DNA of 64,000 bases from Mucilaginibacter daejeonensis (GTDB lineage Bacteria; Bacteroidota; Bacteroidia; Sphingobacteriales; Sphingobacteriaceae), in contig NZ_CP086068.1 of the NCBI RefSeq assembly GCF_020783335.1, positions 124,001-188,000 of the forward strand, read 5' to 3'. Positions within the stretch are counted from its first letter, which is position 1. Each line of letters begins with the position of its first letter. Below, one piece after another: positions 34,685 to 44,700 of the stretch. Below the pieces are notes generated by a model that saw only the letters and a list, made by a program, of their open reading frames with translations, had not been told where the DNA came from and made no database searches. A program made the position numbers and the translations under genes.

Positions 34685-37600
34685 ATGAGCGATCTGTCAA
34701 AACTCGATCTGTCAAAACTCATTCAACAAAGCTATTCGGGCATCACTCTGCTTGATCGTAAGCTTGAAGTACTTTACCGTACGCCATCCGCTTCTAACAT
34801 AACCGGTTGGGCCAATGCTGACCTTAAAGGTATCAGCATGATGGACATGGTACATGCAAATGATAAAGTGCCGTTAAGGGATCTACTGGACAGCATACTG
34901 GGTTGCCCGGGTTCATTACAGACCATCACCTTCAGATTGAAGCATCATGAGGGGCACTATATATGGCTGGAGTGTACATTCATCAATAGGATAGAGGAGC
35001 CCGACCTGAACGCCATAGTGTGCAACTTCATTGACGTTACCGAAAAAAAGCTGAACGAGGATCTGCTACAGCAGACCCTCGAAGAACTATCGGCATATAA
35101 AAAAGCATTGGACGAGGCTGCTATAGTGGCCATCACCGACCAAAAAGGATCCATAAAGCACGTCAATCAAAACTTCTCTAGAATATCAGGCTACACCACC
35201 GAAGAACTGATCGGCAATGATCACCGCATCATCAACTCAGGGCACCACGATAAGGAATTTATGAGGGAGTTGTGGCGCACTATTGCCCAAGGTCGCATTT
35301 GGAAAGGAGAATTGCGTAACCGGGCCAAAAATGGAGACATATATTGGGTAGACACCAGCATCGTTCCATTCTTGGATGCCAGTGGTAAGCCGTATCAATA
35401 TGTGGCTATACGGTCAGACATAACCGAACGTAAGCTTCGGGAAATAGAGCTTAAAAAGACAACACAAAGCCTGATAAACCTTTTGGAGACCATATCTGAC
35501 GGATATATCAGCCTTGACCGCGAATTATGCTGTACTTATGCGAACAGGCAGGTGGGCGAGATATTAGGTATAGATGCAAATAAACTGATCGGCCGTAACA
35601 TATGGGAGATACTTCCGGGAGCCATTGGTTCGGAAACTTATCATGCCATCCTTACTGCCATTAATGAGGACAGGTACGTGAGAAACGAAGAACATTTTGA
35701 GCGCCTGGGGCTTTGGCAGGAGAACCGTATCTATCCTACGGCCGACGGCTTATCGATCTTCATCCGTGATATTACCCAAAGTAAGATCGAAGAGCAACAC
35801 CTGCGTTTGCTCGAATCGGCGATCGCTAATACTACCGATGCTGTACTGATCACCGAGAACGACCCAATCAATGAGCCGGGCCCGCGTATAGTTTATGTGA
35901 ACCATGCCTTTACTGAAATGACGGGCTATATGGCCAGGGAGGTGCTGGACCGGTCGCCACGTTTTCTACAGGGCGAAAGGACCGACCGTTCAGAGCTGGA
36001 CCGCATGCGGCAACTTCTTGAGAAAGGAGAGAACTTTGAATCGACCCTGATCAATTATAATAAAGACAATGAGGAGTACTGGGTCAATATCTCCATCGCT
36101 CCGGTACACGATCAGTACGGCAAGGTGAGCCATTACGTATCGACCCAACGTGACGTGACCACAAAGGTGACCGAAGAGCAACAGCGTGCGCTGATCACAG
36201 CGGTAAGTATGATCTTCAATACCAACAATGGACTTACTGAGACATTGACCAGGATCCTGGAGCGCTTGGTTCAATTTGGAGATCTGCTCACGGCCGAAGC
36301 ATGGCTGATCAGCAGCGACCAGCAGCGTATCGACCTTAAAGCGCGGTACTTACGCGACGAAGAAGCAGAGGCTTTTTATAATGTTGGATCTAAGATAGAG
36401 AGCTTTAAGATAGGCGAGGGATTGCCGGGCTCGGTTTGGCGATCAGGCGAACTAGCTCACTGGCGGCATATTGCCACGCATCCGGGCTTTGTAAGGCGTG
36501 ATGGAGCTATGGCCAGCGGCCTTAGCACCGCCTATGGCATACCATTAAAAGTAGGTAAGAGAGTGATCGGGGTACTGGTACTGGCTACCGATAAGGACGA
36601 AAAATTAAAGAACCGGTACCAAAGCTTTTTTAACAAGTTCGGTACCCACTTAAGTTCTGAACTTAAACGTAAACAGTTGGAGGATGAGTTGGGGCAAATA
36701 TTCAATTTTGTGCCTGATGTGATCTGCGTGGTGGATGCCGATCGCAAGTTCAGGAACGCTAACCCAGCCATGTGCGAACTACTGGGCTATACGCAAGATG
36801 AGTTGGCCAAGCTTAAGGTGGACGACATCATACACCCTGAAGATCTGCATAGCAGCCAAGAACGCATGGCTGCCTTCACACAAGATCAGGATGCGTCGCT
36901 TTATTTTGAAGACCGGTACCTTACCCGAAGTGGCAAGGTGAAATGGCTGGCCTGGACGGCCACGGCCGGACGTGAGCCGGGTGTGCTGTTTTGCGTGGCA
37001 AAGGACATCACAGAGAAAAAAGAATTGGAGAACCTGCTGAACAAAGCCACAGCCCTGGCATGTATAGGTGGATGGGAGGTGGATATGATCACGGATACGG
37101 TGTATTGGTCGCCCATTACACGCGAGATACACGGGGTAGATGATGAATTTGTACCTCGGCTGGACATTGGCTTGCGATTTTATAAGGAAGGGGCCGATCG
37201 CGATCACATAACCGAACTGTTCACGGCCGTGGTAGAACGCGGTATACAGATGGATACAGAAGCCCAGATCATTACGGCAAAAAATGAGACCAAATGGGTA
37301 AGGGTGATCGGTGAAGCCGAATATGTGAACAAAAAGTGCGTAAGAGTATATGGAAGTTTTCAGGATATAGATACCCGCAAGCGTGCACAGTTGGCCGCGC
37401 AATATGCGCTCGAAGAAAAGGATACAATATTAGACAGTATAGGTGACGGGTTTTTTGCCGTTGATAGGAATTGGATCGTTACCTATTGGAACAACAGCGC
37501 TGCAGAGTTGATGAGCTTACCTAAAGAGAACGTGATCGGCAACAACCTATGGCAATTGTTCCCGGCAGCTGTGCAGGCCGCATCTTACCAAATGTATCAT

Positions 37601-37969
37601 GAGGCCGTGGAAAAAAAGTTGCCGGTGCATTTTAACGACTATTACGAACCGCTTCATACTTGGTATGATGTAAGTGCCTATCCGGCTGCAGATGGTCTAT
37701 CTATCTATTTCAAGGATGTGACCGAACGGATGAATTATATCAAAGCCATAGAGGAGCAGAACCGCAAGTTCAACGAGATATCATGGATGCAATCGCACGT
37801 GGTGCGTGCGCCGTTAAGCCGTATACTTGGTTTAGTAGACCTGCTTAAAAACATTTCAATGAATGAAAGTGATCATGACGTTGTGCTTGGATACATCGTT
37901 GAGTCGGCTCAGGAGCTTGATGGCGTGATCAAGAACATTACCGACCTATCTGCCACTGGTGATCGATAG
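34685..37969 (+). CDS. Multi-PAS/GAF sensory protein ending in an HisKA-like helix, no ATPase domain
   Basis: 1094 residues, no membrane segment. In order: PAS (~10-125), PAS (~135-255, VAITDQKGSIKHVNQ), PAS (~265-365), PAS (~375-495, DAVLITENDP), GAF (~510-655), PAS (~665-785, FVPDVICVVDADRKF), PAS_3 (~790-905, WEVDMITDTVYWSP), PAS (~915-1020). The last ~65 residues look like a HisKA dimerisation helix pair with QSHVVRAPLSRILGL (His1038), then the protein stops at ITDLSATGDR. No N, G1 or G2 box follows. It is either a histidine-bearing partner phosphorylated in trans or a sensor acting by binding. The opposite-strand mqnD begins its stop 8 bases later. Confidence 0.88.
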   Translation: MSDLSKLDLSKLIQQSYSGITLLDRKLEVLYRTPSASNITGWANADLKGISMMDMVHANDKVPLRDLLDSILGCPGSLQTITFRLKHHEGHYIWLECTFINRIEEPDLNAIVCNFIDVTEKKLNEDLLQQTLEELSAYKKALDEAAIVAITDQKGSIKHVNQNFSRISGYTTEELIGNDHRIINSGHHDKEFMRELWRTIAQGRIWKGELRNRAKNGDIYWVDTSIVPFLDASGKPYQYVAIRSDITERKLREIELKKTTQSLINLLETISDGYISLDRELCCTYANRQVGEILGIDANKLIGRNIWEILPGAIGSETYHAILTAINEDRYVRNEEHFERLGLWQENRIYPTADGLSIFIRDITQSKIEEQHLRLLESAIANTTDAVLITENDPINEPGPRIVYVNHAFTEMTGYMAREVLDRSPRFLQGERTDRSELDRMRQLLEKGENFESTLINYNKDNEEYWVNISIAPVHDQYGKVSHYVSTQRDVTTKVTEEQQRALITAVSMIFNTNNGLTETLTRILERLVQFGDLLTAEAWLISSDQQRIDLKARYLRDEEAEAFYNVGSKIESFKIGEGLPGSVWRSGELAHWRHIATHPGFVRRDGAMASGLSTAYGIPLKVGKRVIGVLVLATDKDEKLKNRYQSFFNKFGTHLSSELKRKQLEDELGQIFNFVPDVICVVDADRKFRNANPAMCELLGYTQDELAKLKVDDIIHPEDLHSSQERMAAFTQDQDASLYFEDRYLTRSGKVKWLAWTATAGREPGVLFCVAKDITEKKELENLLNKATALACIGGWEVDMITDTVYWSPITREIHGVDDEFVPRLDIGLRFYKEGADRDHITELFTAVVERGIQMDTEAQIITAKNETKWVRVIGEAEYVNKKCVRVYGSFQDIDTRKRAQLAAQYALEEKDTILDSIGDGFFAVDRNWIVTYWNNSAAELMSLPKENVIGNNLWQLFPAAVQAASYQMYHEAVEKKLPVHFNDYYEPLHTWYDVSAYPAADGLSIYFKDVTERMNYIKAIEEQNRKFNEISWMQSHVVRAPLSRILGLVDLLKNISMNESDHDVVLGYIVESAQELDGVIKNITDLSATGDR
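34691..34720 (+). repeat. 15-bp perfect tandem duplication in the PAS gene start
   Basis: GATCTGTCAAAACTC occurs twice in a row and encodes DLSKL twice directly after the start codon. It keeps the frame. Confidence 0.9.
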
Positions 37970-37976
37970 GACAGTG

Positions 37977-38840
37977 TTACAGGCTCCCGGTCGGTGTTAG
38001 GAATAACTCTTCGCTGATCGGTGGGATGATCTCTTTCTCCTTAGCGGTATCGAACATCAGTTGAATAGCTTTCTTGCCCTCGGCCCCCAGATCTACCGAG
38101 TATTTGTTCACATACAGGTCGATGTGTTTGTACATCACCTCCTCGCTCATTTCCTGTGCGTGGGAGCAAATAAATTCCAGGCCCGACTTAGGATTAGCGA
38201 ACGCGAACTCTACCGAACGGCGCAATACACGGTTCACTTTTTGCTGGACCTCTAAAGGTAGCTTACGATTAGCCACGATACCTCCCAGCGGAATGGCGCA
38301 TCCCGTTTTTTGTTCCCAATAGTCGCCTAGGTCCATGATCTTTTTCAGGCCTTTTTCCTGGTAGGTAAAGCGGTTCTCGTGTATGATGAGGCCCACCTCT
38401 ATGCGGTCGTCCAGTAATGCCTGCTCAATATCAGAGAAAACGATCTCTTGTTTATCCTTCGCGTTAGGGAAGGCCAAACTCAGTAAGAAATTGGCGGTGG
38501 TATATTTGCCTGGTATACCGATGCGCACAGCGCGCTTGTCGGTGGTCAGGTCTTCCAACACCTGCTTTTCATCGCCTTTGCAGATCAGCATTGGGCCAAC
38601 GCCAAAACCCAGGGCGCTGCCGGCATCCAACAGCACATACTGGTTGGCCACATAGGCAAAAGCATGATAGCTGAGCTTAGTGATATCCAGCTCACCACGC
38701 ATGGCTTTTAGGTTCAGCGTCTCCACGTCATCATAATACACTTCGAACTCCAGTCCTTCAGTATCGATCTTATGATGGATCAGCGCATCGAAAATGAACG
38801 TATCATTGGGGCATGGCGAAAAGCCGAGTGTTAGTTTCAT
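37977..38840 (-). CDS. mqnD: 1,4-dihydroxy-6-naphthoate synthase MqnD
   Basis: 287 residues from the ATG at 38840. MqnD converts cyclic dehypoxanthinyl futalosine to 1,4-dihydroxy-6-naphthoate in the futalosine route to menaquinone. The protein has the periplasmic-binding-protein-like fold and typical start MKLTLGFSPCPNDTFIFDAL. Further conserved parts are TKLSYHAFAYV, ALGFGVGPMLI, GIPGKYTTANFLL and VGLIIHENRFTYQEKGL. No signal peptide: cytoplasmic. It is the second gene after mqnB, 39 bases downstream on the minus strand, so the two are co-transcribed and form two steps of one pathway. Confidence 0.95.
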   Translation of the reverse strand: MKLTLGFSPCPNDTFIFDALIHHKIDTEGLEFEVYYDDVETLNLKAMRGELDITKLSYHAFAYVANQYVLLDAGSALGFGVGPMLICKGDEKQVLEDLTTDKRAVRIGIPGKYTTANFLLSLAFPNAKDKQEIVFSDIEQALLDDRIEVGLIIHENRFTYQEKGLKKIMDLGDYWEQKTGCAIPLGGIVANRKLPLEVQQKVNRVLRRSVEFAFANPKSGLEFICSHAQEMSEEVMYKHIDLYVNKYSVDLGAEGKKAIQLMFDTAKEKEIIPPISEELFLTPTGSL

Positions 38841-38879
38841 GGTAGCAGGGTTTAGTATCAAAGTATCAGCAGTGATCGG

Positions 38880-39548
38880 TCAGCTGCCAATGGTCTCTAA
38901 TAGTTCTACAGCAAAGGTATTAAGTTCTTTAACGGCAAGCCCTATCTTCCAGGCATTGCGGTCACGCTTTTCTACGTAATTTGACACGGCTCTGATCTGC
39001 AGGGCGGGAACCTGAGCTTGCTCACAGGCGTATAAGAAGGCGGCACCCTCCATGCTCTCGATCTGTGCCGGGATAAGCTGCTGCACACGTGCGATCGACC
39101 GCTCGTTACCGTGTACAGTATTAACAGTGATCCCCGTGGCCTGCTTAATGCTTATACCTTGCAGGTAATTGCCAAGCCGGGCAGTGGTGCCATACTGCGT
39201 GTAGCCAAATCCTAAGTCATCAAGGGTTATAAAGCGCTCGTCGTCCTCGGCACCCAGTTCAATAAAGGTATCATTGGTCACTTCCACTACTTCGCCCAGT
39301 GCAATGGAGCGGTCCAGACTTCCGGCTATGCCCAGATTAATGGCCAGATCATAAGCGGTATGGGCTAACCGCCTACCCATCGCAAAGGCCGTGGCCACCA
39401 TACCCACACCGGTGATCAGCACATCTACCTTTGCATTTGGTAACTGAAATGCAAGGTCAGTAACAGCTACGTTTTGGGTCGTGTGCGCTAAATAAGAGAT
39501 CAGCGGGCTTACCTCTTCGCGTGTTGCGGCTACCACTAATATGTTCAT
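38880..39548 (-). CDS. mqnB: Futalosine hydrolase MqnB
   Basis: 222 residues from the ATG at 39548; the longer upstream frame crosses the divergent promoter and is rejected. MqnB removes hypoxanthine from futalosine to give dehypoxanthinyl futalosine. It is a nucleoside phosphorylase/hydrolase-fold enzyme: MNILVVAATREEVSPLI at the start, DVLITGVGMVATAFAMG, INLGIAGSLD and the substrate loop IESMEGAAFLYACE, where the Glu contacts the ribose. It differs from MTA/SAH nucleosidase by family detail, and the adjacent mqnD supports the call. Shares a divergent promoter region with queD. Confidence 0.92.
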   Translation of the reverse strand: MNILVVAATREEVSPLISYLAHTTQNVAVTDLAFQLPNAKVDVLITGVGMVATAFAMGRRLAHTAYDLAINLGIAGSLDRSIALGEVVEVTNDTFIELGAEDDERFITLDDLGFGYTQYGTTARLGNYLQGISIKQATGITVNTVHGNERSIARVQQLIPAQIESMEGAAFLYACEQAQVPALQIRAVSNYVEKRDRNAWKIGLAVKELNTFAVELLETIGS

Positions 39549-39586
39549 GCCGGCTAAGTTAAAACAACTTGCCTGTTTTTGTTTTG

Positions 39587-39594
39587 TATATTTG
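39587..39594 (+). promoter_or_regulatory. -7 box for queD-folE
   Basis: TATATTTG fits TAnnTTTG and lies 14 bases before the queD ATG at 39609, in the 60-base gap to divergent mqnB. A TTG at 39569-39571 is 15 bases upstream, slightly short. Confidence 0.5.
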
Positions 39595-39608
39595 CACCAA
39601 CAATTGTT

Positions 39609-40028
39609 ATGATGATATACGTAACGCGCAAGGAGCATTTCAATGCCGCACATCGCATGTACCGCGAGGAGTGGAGCGCAGAAAAGAACCAGGAAGTGTT
39701 CGGCAAATGTGCCAATCCCAACTGGCACGGCCATAATTACTATCTATATGTAACGGTAAAAGGCGAGATCACCCATGCCACCGGTTACCTCATCGATCTT
39801 AAAGATCTTAAAGTGATCATTAACGAGCATGTGATCCAAAAACTCGATCACATGAACCTGAATAAGGACGTTGATTTTATGCAAGGCAAAATGGCCTCTA
39901 CCGAGATCCTTTGCATCGAGATATTTAACCAGCTTAAAGGCCCCATTGAAGCACACGAAGGTGTGTTCCTGCATTCGGTGCGTTTGGCTGAGACCGAGAA
40001 TAATAGTGCCGAGTACTTTGGCGAATAA
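39609..40028 (+). CDS. queD: 6-carboxytetrahydropterin/6-pyruvoyltetrahydropterin synthase homolog QueD
   Basis: 139 residues from the first of two adjacent ATGs (39609). QueD turns dihydroneopterin triphosphate into 6-carboxytetrahydropterin on the way to preQ0 and queuosine. Zinc ligands are His in FNAAHRM and the pair in NWHGHNYY; the catalytic Cys is in FGKCANPN. The motif for substrate binding, LDHMNLNKD, is also present. folE, which makes its substrate, begins 8 bases later, so the operon joins two consecutive pterin steps. Some homologs make other pterins; the queuosine role is the usual bacterial one and is inferred. Confidence 0.9.
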   Translation: MMIYVTRKEHFNAAHRMYREEWSAEKNQEVFGKCANPNWHGHNYYLYVTVKGEITHATGYLIDLKDLKVIINEHVIQKLDHMNLNKDVDFMQGKMASTEILCIEIFNQLKGPIEAHEGVFLHSVRLAETENNSAEYFGE

Positions 40029-40036
40029 TTGATACT

Positions 40037-40681
40037 ATGATAGAGGATGACGACGATGACCTGCCTCAACGTGATGCCGGCATTGACAAATACCGTAAGA
40101 TAGACCGCTACAACCCGCAGCTGATCACCGACCTATCGGCCAATTACCAGCAGGTATTGCAGCATATTGGTGAGGACCCCACACGCGAAGGCCTGTTAAA
40201 GACCCCCGAGCGTATGGCCAAAGCGATGCTTTTCCTGACTCAGGGGTATGACCTGAGCGCTCAGGAGATATTGAATTCGGCCATGTTCAAAGAAGAATAT
40301 AGCCAGATGGTGGTAGTAAAGGACATTGAAGTATACTCAATGTGCGAGCACCATATGCTACCTTTCTTTGGTAAAGCGCATGTGGCCTACATCCCTAACG
40401 GGCATGTGGTGGGTTTAAGTAAGATTCCACGCGTGGTAGATGTTTTTGCCCGCCGCTTACAAGTACAAGAGCGCCTGACCAACGAGATACGCGATTGTAT
40501 ACAAGAAACGCTGCAACCATTAGGCGTAGGCGTGGTGATCGAGTGCCGCCACCTGTGCATGAGTATGCGTGGTGTGCAAAAGCAGAACTCCGTGACCACA
40601 ACCTCGGCGTTCAGCGGCGAGTTCTTTAAGGAAAAGACCCGTACTGAATTTTTGAATTTGATAACCAGTAAATTATCGTGA
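40037..40681 (+). CDS. folE: GTP cyclohydrolase I FolE
   Basis: 214 residues. FolE opens GTP to give dihydroneopterin triphosphate, the first step towards folate and, with QueD, towards preQ0. The zinc site is formed by the Cys and His of [15 protein letters not shown] and the Cys of [13 protein letters not shown]. The signature [20 protein letters not shown] and the closing region [11 protein letters not shown] are complete. The acidic N-terminus ([13 protein letters not shown]) is a lineage-specific extension. It follows queD by 8 bases and is co-transcribed. Confidence 0.97.
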   Translation: MIEDDDDDLPQRDAGIDKYRKIDRYNPQLITDLSANYQQVLQHIGEDPTREGLLKTPERMAKAMLFLTQGYDLSAQEILNSAMFKEEYSQMVVVKDIEVYSMCEHHMLPFFGKAHVAYIPNGHVVGLSKIPRVVDVFARRLQVQERLTNEIRDCIQETLQPLGVGVVIECRHLCMSMRGVQKQNSVTTTSAFSGEFFKEKTRTEFLNLITSKLS

Positions 40682-40744
40682 TCAGAATTTTTTGATCCAG
40701 ATAATTAAGCCAATAACTACTAACCTGTTAATCCAATAACTAAT

Positions 40745-41629
40745 TTGAAAGCATATATTTTTCCAGGACAAGGTGCCCAATTTGTGGGTATGGGCAAAGA
40801 TCTTTATGATCAGCATGAAAGTGCTCGCGAGCTTTTTGAGCAGGCCAATACCATCTTAGGTTTCCGCATCACCGATATCATGTTCAGCGGTACCGATGAG
40901 GACCTTAAGCAGACCAAAGTAACTCAACCGGCCATCTTTTTACACTCGGTGATCCTGGCCAAAGTAGCAGGTAATGATTTTGCTCCGGAGATGGTAGCCG
41001 GTCATTCACTGGGTGAGTTCTCGGCTCTGGTAGCCGCTGGTGCCCTGTCTTTTGAGGACGGGTTGAAACTTGTTGCCGCACGTGCCAATGCTATGCAAAA
41101 GGCTTGCGAACTACAACCATCTACCATGGCCGCGGTGTTAGGCCTTGATGATTTTACTGTTGAGGACGTTTGCCAACGTGTAAGCGATGTAGTGGTTCCA
41201 GCCAATTATAACTGCCCGGGGCAACTGGTGATATCAGGTACCATAGCCGGTATCGACAAAGCCTGTGAATTGTTGAAAGAGGCTGGTGCTAAACGTGCAT
41301 TGGTGTTGAACGTAGGAGGTGCTTTTCACTCACCGTTAATGGAATCGGCCCGTGTTGAATTGGAGCACGCCATTGTGAACACGGACATCAAAGCCCCGGT
41401 ATGCCCGATCTATCAGAACATCGATGCCAAACCATATACTGATCCTGAACAGATCAAGCACAACCTGATCGCTCAGCTTACCGGTGCGGTACGCTGGACC
41501 CAGACGGTGATGCACATGCTCGAAGATGGTGCGACATCCTTCACCGAAGTAGGCCCTGGTAACGTACTGCAGGGACTGGTCAAAAAAGTGGACCGCGCAG
41601 CACAAACAGCAAGTTTAAGCATCCAATAA
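40745..41629 (+). CDS. fabD: Malonyl-CoA:ACP transacylase FabD
   Basis: 294 residues, starting with TTG at 40745; there is no ATG in frame upstream, and the family begins at this point with KAYIFPGQGAQFVGMG. FabD moves malonyl from CoA to acyl carrier protein for fatty-acid synthesis in the cytoplasm. The nucleophile Ser88 lies in VAGHSLGEFSALVAAG; the catalytic His is in GGAFHSPLM; the end TEVGPGNVLQGLVKK is typical. Stand-alone here, not in a fab cluster; 63 bases after folE and ended by a terminator. Confidence 0.96.
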   Translation: MKAYIFPGQGAQFVGMGKDLYDQHESARELFEQANTILGFRITDIMFSGTDEDLKQTKVTQPAIFLHSVILAKVAGNDFAPEMVAGHSLGEFSALVAAGALSFEDGLKLVAARANAMQKACELQPSTMAAVLGLDDFTVEDVCQRVSDVVVPANYNCPGQLVISGTIAGIDKACELLKEAGAKRALVLNVGGAFHSPLMESARVELEHAIVNTDIKAPVCPIYQNIDAKPYTDPEQIKHNLIAQLTGAVRWTQTVMHMLEDGATSFTEVGPGNVLQGLVKKVDRAAQTASLSIQ

Positions 41630-41640
41630 CAACTATTTGC

Positions 41641-41670
41641 AAAAGCCACAAACCAAAGTGGCTTTTGTTT
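41641..41670 (+). terminator. Terminator after fabD
   Basis: AAAAGCCAC and GTGGCTTTT form a 9-bp stem around ACAAACCAAA-type bases, then GTTTTTT. Confidence 0.85.
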
Positions 41671-41707
41671 TTTATGATATATTAGCTTTTAACATACTGC
41701 CGCTGCT

Positions 41708-44700
41708 TTGACCAACTTTGCCAAGATCCGTATCCTTTTAGCATTACTATGCGTCAGCCTGTTATTGCTGGCGGTTATGCTGCACGCGGGTCATACCCAA
41801 CAGGAAGGCTTTTTTGACAGCGCCCGCAAACTGGAGCGCAACCTTCATCACAAAGAGAAGTATGCTGAAGAGCTGCTGTCGGGCCGCAACTTCAAAATGC
41901 TGAAGACCCTGCCTGGCAACAGCAAGCTGGCCGCCAAACTGGTTGACGAAGTGACCGTGACCAACCGTATATGGCTGGTCACTTATCATAACAATAAGCT
42001 GACCTACTGGAGTGGTATCAAGGTGGTGCATGAGGATCCGCGCAAGGTCAAGGAAGGTATATCATTCAGGCGCGAGAGCAATGGTTATTATGAGGCTATC
42101 CGCAAAACAGAGGGTAACTTTACTGCTATAGCTTATATATTTATCAAGAACCAGTTCGGGCTGCAGAATCAGTATCTGCAAAATACCTTCGAAAAAGACC
42201 TGGTCAATGATGAGAATCTACAGGTGGCCGATCTGGCTGATAAGAATGTTTTTCCTATCCATAACCGGCATGATCAGTACCTGTTCTCCGTCAAAAGTTC
42301 AGACAGGCAAAATACTTATGGTCTGTTCAATTGGGAAATGGGTGCCTGGGCCGTGTTATTGCTCTCATTATGTTTGTTGATCAGTAGTATAGGTAACTAC
42401 TTCATTCATAAAAAGCAGATATGGGCATCGTTCGGCTTTATGGCCGTTAGCCTGCTGGCTATCCGTTTCGTTAACCTTTATTTCCACTTCCCTGACCTGA
42501 GCAAGCATTTGCGCCTGTTCGACCCGCAACTGTACAGCCTTAACGCCTTAGTACCCTCCCTTGGTGATCTTTGCCTTAATATCCTGTTCTTGTTCTGGCT
42601 GGTGGTTTATATTTATTACAACCGCCACAAGATCATCAATTACAGGCTGGGGCGTATCAGTTCGTATGCGGTACTGGGTGGCAGCATCGCTACGCTTTTG
42701 CTGGCATCAACAGGCTTGCTTTACCTGTTCCGTAAGCTGGTGATCAGCTCTAACATCAACTTTGATGTTAATAACGTGCTTACCCTGTCGGTATACAGCA
42801 TGATCGGCGTTACCATGGCGTGCTTTGCGTTCCTGATCTTTTTCTTGTTGGTAGAGATATTGCTGGTGATCGATCAGCACATCCGGGTCGACGTTAAGAT
42901 CAAATTGATCGCATTGCTTGGGTCTATCGCGCTGTTCACCATTTGGTCGGCTTTTGATCACCGGTTCACGTTATTCTACATTCTTTGGGGAGTGATAGTG
43001 CTCATCAGGGCTTATGACTACCGTAATCGTCATGGTCAGCTCAATGCGCTGTCATACATCAGTATCATCGTCATCTGTTCGTTCGTGGCTTCTATTAAAC
43101 TCAATTACTTTGAGCGCATTAAAGAGCACAATACCCGTGTGGAGTTGGTGAAGCAATTAAGCAACGGTGATGATGCTAAGATACGCAAGGTGTTTAAAGC
43201 CGTTGAGCACCGGATCGTGAAGGACCCGTTACTGATCCGGTATCTGCATAACCGTAAACATAGCGACGGTTTTTTGAAGGACCATTTGGAGCGGTCATAT
43301 TTTGATGGCTACCTGTCTGACTATGATTGTAAGGTACATGAATTCGATCAAAAAGGTGAGCCGTTAGCAGAGACCAGCAAATACCAGCTGAACGACTTTA
43401 AGGACATGGTGATCCTGAGTTCCTTTAAACTTTCAGATTACTTTTACCGGGAGGACGATAGCTTCGGCTTTCAGAGCTACTTTGCCATACTGCCCGTTTA
43501 CGAAGGAGAGAGCAACCTGGGCACCGTGATCGTTGAGTTGCGCTCGAAACCCATTCACTCTAATAGTAACTTCCCTGATCTGCTGATCGAAAGTGATCTG
43601 CGTCCTGACGGTCGCTTTAAGGATTACTCATACGCTTTTTACAGCGATGGTAACTTGCTTAGCCAGAGTGGTAAGTACGACTATGATGTGGTGAACACCC
43701 AACTCAAAGGTCAGTTGAAGCATTATGTGTTCAAGACCACTGATAACAACGAGGCCACGGAACCATCATGGTTCAAAAGATTTAGCAGGGTGAGCCACCT
43801 GATCTATCAGCCCAGCTTGCGTAAGGTGATCGTGGTGTCGCGCGAACGGAACATCTTCTTCAATGGCCTTACCTCGCTCACCTTCTTTTTTGTGATGCTG
43901 TTATTATTCAGCGCACTGGTGATACTGGTGGCCTGGCTATGGCGCAGGGTAAGTGTGGTGAAGATCACCGAACATAGCGTGCATTGGCACCTGCGGTGGA
44001 ATTTTGAGAACCTGCTGTACAAAACGCGTATCCAGTTCTCCATGATATTTGCCGTAGTGGCAACGTTGACCCTGGTAGGTATCATTACCTACATCTCCAT
44101 CAGGGCGCAATACCAGGAGCAACAGGATGAGCTGATCAGCAACAAAGTTACCGCGATCGCTGCTAAGTTCGAGAACACTTTTCCTGACGACCTGACCGCC
44201 ATCAATGAGCAGACCCAGGTCAAGTTCGCCAACTTTGCCGATAACTTTTCGGCCGATCTGATCCTGTTCGATACCAGCGGAGTGCCCGTATTGTCTACCC
44301 AACCTAAGATATATGATTATGGCCTGTTAGGCAGGCGTATGCATGCCAAAGCGTTCGTGATGCTGAAGCAGATGCACCGCTCCTTATTGGTAAATACTGA
44401 GAGGATAGCCGGGTTGACCTATAAAACGGCCTATGTACCTATCCGCAGTGGCACCAAACGTGCGACCGTAGCTTACCTGCAAGTACCTTACTTTGCCAAT
44501 GAGGCCGATTATTTGGAGCGTATAGGCTCGTTCTTGAACGCTATGATCAACATCTATGCGCTCATATTTATAGCCATAGGTGTATTTGCGGTACTGATCG
44601 CCAGGCAGATCACCAATCCATTGAGCTTTATTCAACATAGCCTGAGCAAGACCATTTATGGTAAAAAGAACGAGCCGATCAAGTGGGACCGCGACGATGA

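Noticed and set aside
37970..37990. Frameshift that removed a kinase ATPase domain from the PAS protein
   Set aside because: No N, G1 or G2 box is found in any frame downstream; the next bases belong to mqnD on the other strand.
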